A stretch of DNA of 64,000 nucleotides from Pseudomonas eucalypticola (GTDB lineage: Bacteria > Pseudomonadota > Gammaproteobacteria > Pseudomonadales > Pseudomonadaceae): assembly GCF_013374995.1 (NCBI RefSeq), contig NZ_CP056030.1, forward strand, positions 186,001 through 250,000, in the 5' to 3' direction. Both the position numbers and the translations under genes were made by a program. Every line of letters starts with the position of its first letter. Within the stretch, counting starts at the first letter, position 1. The notes below the pieces were generated by a model, which had not been told where the DNA came from, searched no databases, and worked only from the letters and a program-made list of their open reading frames with translations. This document shows, piece by piece, positions 1 to 8,169 of the stretch.

Positions 1-99
1 GTCTAAAATCGTTTGCCAGATAAAGGGTCTACTTAATGGCATTCGGCGATGCTCACTTCCCGAGCTTGATCCGGTTTCAGATTGGGTATTCCTTTTTTG

Positions 100-375
100 C
101 GGTAAACTTCGTCCCTACCTGCAACACGGAATTCGCCGCTTCCCATGGTGCCCAGGTCCCTCTATCGCCTGGCCTTGGGGCCCTGCTACTGACCATCGCT
201 CAAGGTTGGTCGCGTCCGCCGGTCGCCTTGCCCTCCGATGCCTATATCTGACTACGCGGGGCCCCCCGGCAGCGGTGTCATCCGCGAAGCCCCATGCCAA
301 CATCATCACTCACTGGCCCACCTAATTGAAAATGTCCTGTCCATCACCGTGGCCTGAGACCGCGACAGCCGCGTG
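100..375 (+). pseudogene. Decayed copy of the DUF3142 lipoprotein gene
   Basis: The stretch from about 100 to 315 aligns by eye with about 3760-3985, the upstream flank and first 60 codons of the intact DUF3142 gene. Shared landmarks are the ACACGGA-TTCGCC flank, the codons for SRPPV and LPsDAYI, and the ATCATCAC-CACTGG segment. A second short block (349-381) matches 4486-4518, the codons for VAWDRDARVVS, with TGG changed to a stop. The copy has an in-frame stop right after DAYI, frameshifts, and lacks about 500 bp between the two blocks. It cannot encode a product. It is interpreted as the relic of a duplication that left the immunity-like islet between the two copies. Confidence 0.75.
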
Positions 376-542
376 ATCAGCGATTACGACCACAGTGGTC
401 GCCTACGCAGCCGCGTACGTTGCGTCAGCGCCCAGCCCACCCTATGGGAATTCATTCACTCAATTGGGTAAAATAATTTATTCTATTTCCCAACAGGGGC
501 GTCAGGTGATGTCAGGTATTTTCAATAATTGAAGAGGTACTG
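376..542. other. Non-coding stretch upstream of the islet genes
   Basis: No gene is supported here. The + strand reads DYDHSGRLRSRV over about 384-420, which superficially resembles an Rhs/YD repeat but runs into a stop at once and has no start. The AT-rich part (about 465-540) probably holds the promoter for the small genes that follow, but no clear -35/-10 pair can be assigned. Confidence 0.4.
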
Positions 543-965
543 ATGAGTCATTTAGGTCAAGGGCCAGAAGCAGTCCTTAATCGATTTCTGACACAGATGG
601 CGGAATGGGAAAATTCATTTTATGCATCCCAGATGGAATTGATTGAGGGTGGCCAGCCCACGGCAGTTTGCGATGCCGAATACAAGCACCGTCTAGCATC
701 AATTTTGAGCGCTTGTTCATTGGAGGACACTAAAAGCTGGGCCCGGCTGGATGGAATGGGCTGCACCAGGCCCAGTATGTACGACCCTGATAGAGACCTG
801 CTGGAAGTAGTGGGGCCAGTAGGCAAGTCTTGGGTCGCCACCGTTAAGCAAGCCGGGGGACTACGTGCAGTGTTCCGTTTTGAGCTCGTTGAAACAAGTG
901 GCGGGTGGCGTATCAAGAAAAAGGAAACTTTCAGGGATGACAAATGGCATAAGTCAACCCTTTGA
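543..965 (+). CDS. NTF2-fold immunity-like protein
   Basis: This is a 140-residue soluble protein with no signal peptide. It starts with a helix carrying VLNRFLTQMAEWE and ends with a beta-rich part including FRFELVETSGGWRI, the shape of an NTF2-fold (Imm-NTF2-like) protein. In that family, proteins of 130-150 residues neutralise a secreted nuclease or Rhs-type toxin made by the same or a neighbouring cell. An AGAGG ribosome site lies a few bases before the ATG. It is the first of four to five same-strand, AT-richer genes. No toxin gene is in the window, so partner and specificity are unknown. Assignment rests on fold-like pattern, length and neighbours, not on catalytic residues. Confidence 0.6.
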   Translation: MSHLGQGPEAVLNRFLTQMAEWENSFYASQMELIEGGQPTAVCDAEYKHRLASILSACSLEDTKSWARLDGMGCTRPSMYDPDRDLLEVVGPVGKSWVATVKQAGGLRAVFRFELVETSGGWRIKKKETFRDDKWHKSTL

Positions 966-1144
966 TAGCTTGGGTGGCCATATTTTTTATGACGCTAGTC
1001 CACGTGTGCGCTAGCGATCTTTGGTGTACAACCACACGCAGGCCGATCAGTCTCGTTATAAAATAAGGGCGTAGGTTTATTGGTGAAGTGCGAAATGTGT
1101 AAATGGAATTTAACTTTGGACGCTTTAGCCGAGAAGTTTTATTG

Positions 1145-2275
1145 ATGACAGACCAAATAGGTGTTTTTGAGAAAAATGCTGAATTATTTGGCGATATTTA
1201 TGATTTCATTTCCAATGACGATGCAAGGCAACTAAGCATACTGGCTAAAGCAAATAGTGGCTTGCTACAAATTCCTATGTTTGGTGACTCCAGTGATGCC
1301 GTAAGTCTTCTGCATCATGCTGCAAGCATCGGGGCCTTGGAAGTCTGTAAGTTTCTGGTTGATGAGGGAATGGACGTCAATCTCATCGATGGAGCGTATC
1401 GGACACCCCTGGTATATGCGACAGGTAGCGGGAAGCAAGAGGTTGCGTTCTGGCTTATTGAGCGGGGAGCCGACATTAACGGAGATTGTCGAGGTATTAC
1501 TACACCCCTGATAGAAAGCGCGAGAGTCAATGATACTGAGTTGGCGAGACGCTTGATAGCGCAGGGTGCCGACGTCAATCGACTGCAATGCAAGTTTAAT
1601 CAAACGGCTCTCGATACGGCAACTGTATACGGTAGCGAGGATACAGCCGAGTTAATATCTCGTGCAGGTGGGATGCGGGCACAGGAGCCTATTGACCTGT
1701 CACAGGAGCGCGCCTCAGGGATTTTAGAACACCTATTCCATAACGTCGGCCCCATCCTTTCAAATAGGCTGGCGCTTATTGCTGACGATCAGGCGATTGA
1801 CTTGCGAACGGCTTTGGTAGGGAAAGGCGGAGAGTTTAAAGTACTATGTACTATTGGGGCGTATGAAATTACCCCGTCCATAGAATTTATGATTTGCCTA
1901 CCTCATGACTGGCCTTTAAATGACAGTGCAGTCATTTCGCCTTTATCCGTATCATTCCCTGCGCAGTTGTTAAGGATGTTGGCCTTGCGGCGCCTGGGAG
2001 GGGAAGCCATTGCAGAAGGGTACGTGGTCGGAAAGCAGGCTACTCTCGAATTGAGCGAAATTTGGCCTGCCGATGTTGATGCTTTTGCTGCGGTGAATTA
2101 CCAGTTCAAACAGGGAGCGGGTAACCTCAATGCTACCGGCGAAGTAACACTTTTAATGATGGTACCTGTGACTTATTCAAAAACAGGGCGGCCTTCTGCG
2201 GTCAAGCTCGACACATGGATCGGCAAGCAGCGAGTGGCCAGCTGGAAGAAAATAGCTCTGCGTCATTCCATGTGA
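1145..2275 (+). CDS. Ankyrin-repeat protein with C-terminal SUFU-like domain
   Basis: This is about 376 residues from the ATG at 1145, which has GAGAAG 8 bases upstream. An earlier in-frame ATG at 1103 lacks a ribosome site. Residues about 50-175 hold four ankyrin repeats; LLHHAASIGALEVCKFLVDEG and its successors carry the A-x-x-G and L-x-x-x-G-A/M-D-x-N spacing. Residues about 190-370 resemble the suppressor-of-fused domain, with a CLPHDWPL segment, then SFPAQLLRMLA and a LLMMVPVTYSK strand. Both modules are known as immunity domains in polymorphic-toxin loci, and bacterial SUFU proteins are often immunity proteins. It follows the NTF2-like gene and has no signal peptide. An effector or adaptor role cannot be excluded. 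Confidence 0.65.
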   Translation: MTDQIGVFEKNAELFGDIYDFISNDDARQLSILAKANSGLLQIPMFGDSSDAVSLLHHAASIGALEVCKFLVDEGMDVNLIDGAYRTPLVYATGSGKQEVAFWLIERGADINGDCRGITTPLIESARVNDTELARRLIAQGADVNRLQCKFNQTALDTATVYGSEDTAELISRAGGMRAQEPIDLSQERASGILEHLFHNVGPILSNRLALIADDQAIDLRTALVGKGGEFKVLCTIGAYEITPSIEFMICLPHDWPLNDSAVISPLSVSFPAQLLRMLALRRLGGEAIAEGYVVGKQATLELSEIWPADVDAFAAVNYQFKQGAGNLNATGEVTLLMMVPVTYSKTGRPSAVKLDTWIGKQRVASWKKIALRHSM

Positions 2276-2359
2276 TTTGATTTTGATGAGACGCCCATGA
2301 GCGTGAGGAAGGAAAATTACAAAGAGGGCGCGATTGCATCGCGCTCTCCCTTGGAGCAA

Positions 2360-2824
2360 ATGATGAACAACGTGGTACCTGATTATAACGCGCCGATTGT
2401 CGCGGGGACATCGTTAGGCGGGATTGAGTTGGGAGGTTTTGCCGATGAAGTGCTTGCCTGTTTGCAGGATTCGTGCAGAGTAGAAAATACGGAAAGTGAA
2501 GGGCCAGCAGGTGCTTTTACCTTGTATGAACTAGATGGAGGAGTCGTTGGTTTCGGCGTTGACGGTGATGGTGTAATTGTTTCGTTGTGGTGCCGGCAGC
2601 CCTATCAAGGACTGTATGACGGTCGTCTTGGTCCAGGTATGAGTGTGTCTGAAATATCGAAGATGTCACGCAGGCAGTTTGAATTTGGTGGGTATCTGGT
2701 CCTCGACAGAAATTATCAGGTGTATTTCGGTCTCCCAGCGCTTTTTGATGACTTCGATAGTTTTGACGAGTTGCCTAGAGACTTGGTTTTTGAAGAGCTG
2801 TATGTTGGAGATCTAATGTGTTGA
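2360..2824 (+). CDS. Small acidic protein, candidate immunity protein
   Basis: I do not recognise the family. From the ATG pair at 2360/2363 it is 153-154 residues, preceded by GGAG at 2353, which is well spaced for the second ATG. An in-frame ATG at 2297 would add 21 hydrophilic residues but has only a weak site. The protein is acidic, with no signal peptide or membrane segment. A pattern TSLGGIELGGFADEVLACL near the start and a Gly-rich GGVVGFGVDGDGVIVSLW strand suggest an alpha/beta fold. It sits about 85 bp after the ankyrin gene on the same strand. Small, acidic, family-poor genes in such rows are usually immunity proteins, but that is inference from position. Confidence 0.5.
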   Translation: MMNNVVPDYNAPIVAGTSLGGIELGGFADEVLACLQDSCRVENTESEGPAGAFTLYELDGGVVGFGVDGDGVIVSLWCRQPYQGLYDGRLGPGMSVSEISKMSRRQFEFGGYLVLDRNYQVYFGLPALFDDFDSFDELPRDLVFEELYVGDLMC

Positions 2825-2870
2825 TGTGGCGATTCGGTGAAATTACCTACTTCCATCAAAGGGCGAAAAA

Positions 2871-3230
2871 GTGGATGAGTTAAGAATGTTGGAAAGTAAG
2901 TTGCGCGATGAGTTTTCCAGTAAAGTAGAGGGTACGTTCATCTATGATCTGCATCAGCTAGGTGTCTTCAACGTTCTCAGGTTCAAAAATCTTTTGGCTG
3001 ACACCGAAAAATTGGCAAATCATTATCGCTTGGCTGGTAAAAGTGACTCATATTTAGAGGTTGCAAAGGGCGGGCTTTTTGTGTTTCAGCATACGCTGTT
3101 TCTAATTTCGTGCCATTTTATGCCTGACGATGTTTATCGGATCCTTAATTATGAAGAAGATCTGTCTTCTGAAGTTGTCTCCGATTTTTATTATGAAATC
3201 AGAACGATTTCAGCATTGTTGATGCATTAG
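2871..3230 (+). CDS. Small helical protein of unknown function, candidate immunity protein
   Basis: This is 119 residues starting at a GTG, with AAGGGCG a suitable distance upstream. The next in-frame ATG is at 2886. It is predicted mostly helical, acidic, with a hydrophobic centre (GLFVFQHTLFLISCHFM) that is more likely a buried helix than a membrane span. No family is recognised with confidence. Base composition is AT-richer than the chromosome around it, as in the three genes before it. The 46-bp gap to the preceding gene suggests cotranscription. Immunity function is inferred from the company it keeps. Confidence 0.5.
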   Translation: MDELRMLESKLRDEFSSKVEGTFIYDLHQLGVFNVLRFKNLLADTEKLANHYRLAGKSDSYLEVAKGGLFVFQHTLFLISCHFMPDDVYRILNYEEDLSSEVVSDFYYEIRTISALLMH

Positions 3231-3300
3231 ATTATTCCTAGCCAAAATGGTATACCGATCAAATTCGTGTTTGGCTTCCGGTCTCGGCGGATAGGTTGAC

Positions 3301-3486
3301 ATGAGCGTAGTCCTAAGCAGCTACGGTCTCCGTGTGATAGTGGTAAGCTTTGATAATCGAAGATTGGATGCTGCTTTGTCGCTAGACCTAAAGGTGTCAT
3401 ATTTAAATATTTTTCTTTATCAATTGGCGGCGCGGTCTATTCGGGGGGACGCGGCACATGGCTCATGTGGCTATTTTAGCAAATAG
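3301..3486 (+). CDS. Doubtful 61-residue ORF
   Basis: This is an ATG-initiated frame of 61 codons with no clear ribosome site, no recognised motif and unremarkable composition. It may be the eroded start of another islet gene, because the same frame reopens right after its stop (see 3499-3633). Confidence 0.2.
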   Translation: MSVVLSSYGLRVIVVSFDNRRLDAALSLDLKVSYLNIFLYQLAARSIRGDAAHGSCGYFSK

Positions 3487-3498
3487 ATAGGAGGTGCT

Positions 3499-3633
3499 TT
3501 GAAATGGGCGCTTATGTCCTTGGACTCAAATCCTTTTGTCAATGTTCAGCAGAAAGGGGAGGCGATAACTTTTGTTTCTTCGTCCGGCGCTGTGTGGTTG
3601 GTCAAAGACGTCTGGAAATCTAAAAAATTTTGA
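3499..3633 (+). CDS. Short islet ORF or gene remnant
   Basis: This frame has 44 codons with a possible TTG (3499) or ATG (3514) start, ending VWLVKDVWKSKKF. It lies just downstream of a near-perfect AGGAGGTG (3489-3496). That site is better spaced for an ATG at 3504, which opens a different 39-codon frame ending at 3623. The composition SNPFVNVQQKGEAITFVSSSG looks protein-like, so it may be the tail of a lost immunity gene. Which frame is translated, if either, cannot be settled by reading. Confidence 0.25.
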   Translation: MKWALMSLDSNPFVNVQQKGEAITFVSSSGAVWLVKDVWKSKKF

Positions 3634-3807
3634 AATGGATCTTATTTTTAAGACTTTGTAGTGGTGTCAATGCGCCGAAGCTATGCCGGCAGCTTCGCTG
3701 CAGCGAAAGTCTCCGGTGTGTATTAGGACCAGCGCAGCCTGGCGGCAGCGGCTACCAGACTGCGTTAGACTCTACGGCCCGCGACACGGATTTCGCCTTT
3801 TGTCATC

Positions 3808-5007
3808 ATGTTAAGACTTGTCCCCCAATTGGCGCTGATAGCGCTGCTGACTGTCGTCCAAGCCTGCTCCCGTCCCCCGGTCGTCCTGCCCAACGACGCC
3901 TACATCTGGCAACGCCAGTGGACCCCAGCACTGGTGTCCGCCGTGCAGTCCAACGCCGACATCATCACCCACTGGCGCGTCCTGGCCGCCCAGGCCGATG
4001 CCAACGGCCAATGGCAGATCACGGCGCCTGACTGGGCTGTACTCACGGGCGCCGGAAGGCCGGTAATTGCTGTCGTCCGTATTGACGGCCAACTTGCGCA
4101 CTTCGATGAAAAGCTCCTGTCGCAACAGGTAGCTTCGGTCATGCAAACCTGGCGAGCCAGCGGCATCCCCCTGGCCGGCATCGAAATCGACCACGACTGC
4201 GCCACCGCCAGGTTACCCGCGTATGCCCATTGGCTGGCCACCCTGCGCACCACCCTTCACGGCAACGAACGGCTTTCGATCACCGCATTGCCCACCTGGC
4301 TCAACAGCGCTGCGCTAGACAGCCTCCTGGGCCAGGTCGACGAAGCTGTGCTGCAAGTTCACGCCGTACAGAACCCCCGGGTAGGGCTGTTCGACCCCAA
4401 GGCCGCCTGTACCTGGCTCGACGCCTTCGCCGCCCATATGCACAACCCCTGGCGCGTCGCGCTGCCTGCCTACGGCAGCCGCGTGGCCTGGGACCGTGAC
4501 GCTCGCGTGGTCAGCATCGAAAGCGAGCGCTCGATGCTGGTCACCGGCATGGAGGCCCACGAGCTGATGGCCGACCCACAAAACCTCCAGGACTTCACCC
4601 GCCAGCTGTCAGCCGATCCGCCCAAAGGGTTGGCGGGCATTGTCTGGTTTCGCCTGCCCACCGAGCAGGACACCCGCGCCTGGAGCCCGTCGACGTGGCG
4701 CGCGGTATTGACGAATTCGCCCATCGATCCGGTCATCTCCGCGCAATTGCGCGGCACCGGGGACGTGCAACTGTTCGACCTGGTACTGACCAATACCGGC
4801 GTGGGTGATGGCTTGCCTCCCACCACAGTAAAGGTGTCCGGGCGCTGCGCGGCGGCAGACGGTATCAATGGTTATTTCATGGAGCGCACGGCCGATGGCT
4901 TGTTGTTCCAGGCGCGCGAACCCGGGCTGCTTCGGCCCGGCAGGCAGCGCCCCATCGGTTGGCTTCGTTGTGAACAAGGAAAGGAATCGCTGCATGTGGA
5001 ATCGTAA
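3808..5007 (+). CDS. DUF3142 lipoprotein
   Basis: This 399-residue exported protein has a hydrophobic leader and a lipobox (VVQAC, Cys about 20), so it is probably a lipoprotein. The body carries the DUF3142 pattern: DAYIWQRQWTPAL near the start, GIEIDHDCATARLPAYAHWL in the middle and GIVWFRLP later. Such folds resemble glycoside-hydrolase-like TIM barrels, but no activity is established and I assign none. Its 3' end overlaps the start of the next gene by 14 bp, so the two are translationally coupled. A truncated duplicate of its 5' end lies at about 100-315. Base composition returns here to the GC-rich norm. Confidence 0.85.
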   Translation: MLRLVPQLALIALLTVVQACSRPPVVLPNDAYIWQRQWTPALVSAVQSNADIITHWRVLAAQADANGQWQITAPDWAVLTGAGRPVIAVVRIDGQLAHFDEKLLSQQVASVMQTWRASGIPLAGIEIDHDCATARLPAYAHWLATLRTTLHGNERLSITALPTWLNSAALDSLLGQVDEAVLQVHAVQNPRVGLFDPKAACTWLDAFAAHMHNPWRVALPAYGSRVAWDRDARVVSIESERSMLVTGMEAHELMADPQNLQDFTRQLSADPPKGLAGIVWFRLPTEQDTRAWSPSTWRAVLTNSPIDPVISAQLRGTGDVQLFDLVLTNTGVGDGLPPTTVKVSGRCAAADGINGYFMERTADGLLFQAREPGLLRPGRQRPIGWLRCEQGKESLHVES

Positions 5008-7381
5008 AAAACTGGCGACGGTCATCGCCGTCGCCCTGTCGACCGGCACCGTGGCGGTGATGGCCTGCGGGCCGTTCTTTCCGCTGCAGATGCTGGATGA
5101 TCGTGCGCAGGCGTTGGCATCGCCCCCGGGCAATTCGTTCGCCTTCGAGGCAACGCATTGGATTACACCTGCGGACGCGCTTAAGGCCAATGAGCGCGAC
5201 AACAACCCTTATGGCGAACCCGTTACCCCCGACAAGCCTGATCAGGCTTCGCTGCCCGCGGCCCAATGGACTGCCCTGCAAGCGATGCGCCAGGCCGACA
5301 GCGACGGCGCGGCATATGCCTTGGGTGGCACGCTGCCGCCTGCCTTGCGGCTGTACACCACCGGCGCGGTGGATCTGAAGGCCGCGCAACGCTGCGCGGC
5401 AGAGGCGCAAGGGTGCGTGGATGAATGGCAGGCCCTGGCAGCCCAGCGTTTCCAGGCGGTGCTGGACCTGCCTGCCGAACAGGGCGCAGTACGTTCGGTG
5501 TGGGCGGCGTACGCATTGGGCCGGTTGCATGCCGAGCGTGGCGAGCAAAGTGCCGCAGCGCAGGCCTTCAAGCAGGCCCGCACCCTGGCACTGGCCGGGG
5601 CTTCCGACCCTTGGGGCCTGGCCGTCAGCAGCTACGGCGAAGAAGCCCGCCTGTACCTGGTAAACGCCCAGCAACGCTGCGACTACACCGACTTCACCAA
5701 TGGCACTGAATGCCCCAACGGCATCACCCCTGCCAACCTGCAGCGGGCCATCGCACTGTATGCCGAGCAGGCAGCGCGAGGCTCCGATATCGGCCTGCAG
5801 TCGTTGCGAATCCTCGCCGAGTGGTTGCTCAGCGATGGCGACACCGCGGCGTCGGTGATCGATGACCCGCTGAGCCAACGGCTGCTGGTGGCGTATGCCA
5901 TCGGGCGAGCAGGTGATGTGCTGGGTGAAAACGCCGACACCCCCGCCGACTACACCAGCAATGCGGTGCTGAAGACCCTGGTCGAGGCGATCCGCAAAAA
6001 AGATCTACAGCAAGTGCAAGGCGCCGACCGCCTGGCCGCACTGGCCTACCGCGTGGGTGATTACAGCATGGCCCAGGCCCTGGTCGACAAACAGTCCAGC
6101 GCCCTGGCCGGTTGGGTACGGGCCAAGCTGGCCCTGCGCCAGGGCAATACACCCGCCGCCGCGCAGGCCTACGCGCAGGCGTCCCAGTCGTTCCCCACGC
6201 TGGATAACAGCGTCGAGCCGGTGGTGGGCGCGCAGATCAAGGGCGAGCAGGGCGTGCTGACGCTGTCGCGTGGCGATTACGTGCAGGCGCTGGATCAGTT
6301 CTACATGGCGGCGCAGATTGCAGCCGGGGGCAGCCAATACAGTGGCGGTGATTACTACGGTGACATGGCCTACGTGGCCGAGCGCGTGCTGACCGTCGAT
6401 GAACTCAAGGCTTACGTCGACCAGCATGTGTCCGCCTCCGCTGCACCGGTCACGCCGGCCGGGTTCAAGGACTTCAGCCAGCAGGAGTTTTCCACCTGGA
6501 GCACGCAGAACGCTTACCCGCATTTCACCCAAGGCGACCGCTTGCGTTCGCTGCTGGCCCGGCGCTTGGTGCGAGAGGGTCGTGTACAGCAGGCGCTGCC
6601 TTACTTCCCCGAGGACAGCGATCCGCGCAATGTAGACACCGTCTACGATCAGAACGCGGAAAAATCCTACCTCGCCACCACCACCGCCCGCCGTTGGGCC
6701 AAGGCCTATGGCGATGCCCTGGAAGACGCCGAGCACGCCTGGCGCGACACTACCCGCGCCCGCGCCTGGTATGCGGCCGCCACGCTGGCGCGGCAGCACG
6801 GCATGGAAATCATGGGCTACGAACAGGCACCGGACTTCGCTGAATTCGGCGGCGCATACACCTATGGCGCCGGCCGCTACAGCTATCCTCGCAACGGCGC
6901 CGACGGCAAGCCGTTGCCACGCGATACCGCGGAGCAGCGCGCCGTCTCCGACTTGCCAGGCCCGCTGGTCAGCGACGGTGAGCGTCAGCGCTATGCCGCC
7001 ACTGAGCCGCAGCCACAGCGTTTCCACTATCGCTACGTGGCCGTGGAGCATGCCCTGAAAGCGGCGGACAACGTGCCTGCACGCTCCCAGGCCTTTGCGG
7101 CAGTGCTGTGCCAGGCCACGCACTTTGTGCAGAACGATCAGGAGCGGGCGGAGAAGGTGTACCTGCGCTACGTGAAAGAGGGCGCCGCCGTGGCCTTTGC
7201 TGAAGACTTCGGCCATCAGTGCGTGGAGCCGGACTTCGATGCGGCGGCGCGCTTCCCGTACGTGCATGCCTGGCGTGATGCACGGTCGTGGCTGCGGCAG
7301 TATCGCTACGCCATGATCGCCTTGCTGGTGCTCGGTTGTGCAGGGCTGGTTGCCTGGCGAGTTCGGCGCAAGAAGGCCTGA
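4994..7381 (+). CDS. Large periplasmic membrane-anchored repeat protein
   Basis: This is 795 residues from the ATG at 4994, which has AGGAAAGGA upstream. An earlier in-frame start (4868) would lie inside the upstream gene. An N-terminal leader ends in VAVMACGPFFP, a lipoprotein or signal-peptidase site. The long middle is Ala-rich and helical with TPR-like units (for example WAAYALGRLHAERGEQSAAAQAFKQA). A single membrane helix (about 770-790) ends in a basic tail WRVRRKKA. The protein would be mostly periplasmic, held at the C-terminus. It is coupled to the DUF3142 lipoprotein gene, so the two probably form one envelope complex. Its molecular function is not recognised. Confidence 0.75.
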   Translation: MWNRKKLATVIAVALSTGTVAVMACGPFFPLQMLDDRAQALASPPGNSFAFEATHWITPADALKANERDNNPYGEPVTPDKPDQASLPAAQWTALQAMRQADSDGAAYALGGTLPPALRLYTTGAVDLKAAQRCAAEAQGCVDEWQALAAQRFQAVLDLPAEQGAVRSVWAAYALGRLHAERGEQSAAAQAFKQARTLALAGASDPWGLAVSSYGEEARLYLVNAQQRCDYTDFTNGTECPNGITPANLQRAIALYAEQAARGSDIGLQSLRILAEWLLSDGDTAASVIDDPLSQRLLVAYAIGRAGDVLGENADTPADYTSNAVLKTLVEAIRKKDLQQVQGADRLAALAYRVGDYSMAQALVDKQSSALAGWVRAKLALRQGNTPAAAQAYAQASQSFPTLDNSVEPVVGAQIKGEQGVLTLSRGDYVQALDQFYMAAQIAAGGSQYSGGDYYGDMAYVAERVLTVDELKAYVDQHVSASAAPVTPAGFKDFSQQEFSTWSTQNAYPHFTQGDRLRSLLARRLVREGRVQQALPYFPEDSDPRNVDTVYDQNAEKSYLATTTARRWAKAYGDALEDAEHAWRDTTRARAWYAAATLARQHGMEIMGYEQAPDFAEFGGAYTYGAGRYSYPRNGADGKPLPRDTAEQRAVSDLPGPLVSDGERQRYAATEPQPQRFHYRYVAVEHALKAADNVPARSQAFAAVLCQATHFVQNDQERAEKVYLRYVKEGAAVAFAEDFGHQCVEPDFDAAARFPYVHAWRDARSWLRQYRYAMIALLVLGCAGLVAWRVRRKKA

Positions 7382-7382
7382 T

Positions 7383-7520
7383 ATGCCGCTGGTGATCAAT
7401 CTCGTGTGCCACGGCTGGCTCGAGCAGTGCTTCGCTGAAGATCTCCCAGAGCCCACACTGGCCGGCGCAGCCTGGCGGCAGCAACTGCAAGGGGTGGCGC
7501 TTTCGGGGTTGCACCAATAG
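7383..7520 (+). CDS. Doubtful 45-residue ORF
   Basis: An ATG begins one base after the stop of the preceding gene (TGATATG) and opens 45 codons (MPLVINLVCHGWLEQ...). It could be translated by re-initiation, but it has no ribosome site of its own and no recognised motif. Confidence 0.25.
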   Translation: MPLVINLVCHGWLEQCFAEDLPEPTLAGAAWRQQLQGVALSGLHQ

Positions 7521-7564
7521 TATGATAATATGTGTTGGCAGTTCAGTCCTCCGAGGTGAAAATC

Positions 7565-7810
7565 ATGGCCACCGTACGCAAAACCATCACCCTGACAGAC
7601 GCGCAAGACAGTTGGATAAAAGCTCAGATTGATTCGGGGTTGTATACCAACGACAGTGAATGCATTCGCGACCTGATTCGTCGAGAACAAGAGCATCGCC
7701 ACAGTCTCGAAGCCATCCGCGCCGCTTTGATTGCCGGCGAGAATAGCGGTGAGCCACGTCCTTTTGATGTCGAAGCGTTCAAGCAGGGAATGATGAGCAG
7801 GCATGCCTGA
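7565..7810 (+). CDS. parD: ParD-type antitoxin
   Basis: This is 81 residues from the ATG at 7565, which has GAGGTG upstream; the in-frame ATG at 7532 lacks a site. Residues 1-45 form a ribbon-helix-helix DNA-binding fold of the CopG/ParD type (TVRKTITLTDAQDSWIKAQI, then NDSECIRDLIRREQ). The rest is the disordered toxin-binding tail. It neutralises the toxin encoded immediately downstream and should repress the operon. The gene overlaps parE by 8 bp. Confidence 0.9.
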   Translation: MATVRKTITLTDAQDSWIKAQIDSGLYTNDSECIRDLIRREQEHRHSLEAIRAALIAGENSGEPRPFDVEAFKQGMMSRHA

Positions 7811-8093
7811 ATATCGCCTTACGCCAGCGGCTATTTCCGACCTCGAGGATATTTGGCGCTACACCGCGCAAAGGTGGAGCGCAGAGCAGGCAAATACGTA
7901 CGTAGATCTCCTGGCCCGTGCATTTGGTGATGTGGCAGCCTGCCCATCAATGGCCAGAGTGTGCGATGAGATCAGGGAAGGCTACCGTCGTATCAATGTC
8001 GAGCACCATACGATCTACCTCAAGGTACAGAACTACGGTGTTGCCATTGTGCGTATCCTGCACAAAGCAATGGATGCCCCCCGTCACCTCTGA
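7803..8093 (+). CDS. parE: ParE-type toxin
   Basis: This is 96 residues with the RelE/ParE fold: YRLTPAAISDLEDIWRYTAQRW at the start, then EGYRRINVEHHTIYLKV, and the C-terminal VAIVRILHKAMD strand. ParE toxins poison DNA gyrase; others in the fold cut mRNA, and sequence reading alone does not prove which. It is complete and in frame. It lies about 75 bp from the 3' end of a tRNA-Arg gene, a position typical of acquired modules. Confidence 0.9.
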   Translation: MPEYRLTPAAISDLEDIWRYTAQRWSAEQANTYVDLLARAFGDVAACPSMARVCDEIREGYRRINVEHHTIYLKVQNYGVAIVRILHKAMDAPRHL

Positions 8094-8129
8094 TCCGTAG
8101 CGACTGCGGCAGGCAGCGGCTAAAAAGCA

Positions 8130-8161
8130 AAAAGCCCCGAGGCGCAAACCTCGGGGCTTTT
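8130..8161. terminator. Bidirectional terminator between parE and tRNA-Arg
   Basis: A perfect 13-bp stem (AAAAGCCCCGAGG and its complement) with a 6-base loop is flanked by T-runs on both strands. It serves parDE on the plus strand and the tRNA on the minus strand. Confidence 0.85.
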
Positions 8162-8169
8162 CGTTTATA

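Noticed and set aside
384..450. DYDHSGRLRSRV reading resembling an Rhs repeat
   Set aside because: The neighbouring 33 bp match the DUF3142 gene better, there is no further Rhs sequence, and a stop follows soon after.
3630..4031. 133-codon plus-strand frame overlapping the start of the DUF3142 gene
   Set aside because: It is out of frame with a well-supported lipoprotein gene and has no motif.
6005..7804. 599-codon open frame on the minus strand
   Set aside because: It is antisense to the membrane-anchored repeat protein and parD, with low-complexity composition and no recognisable domain.
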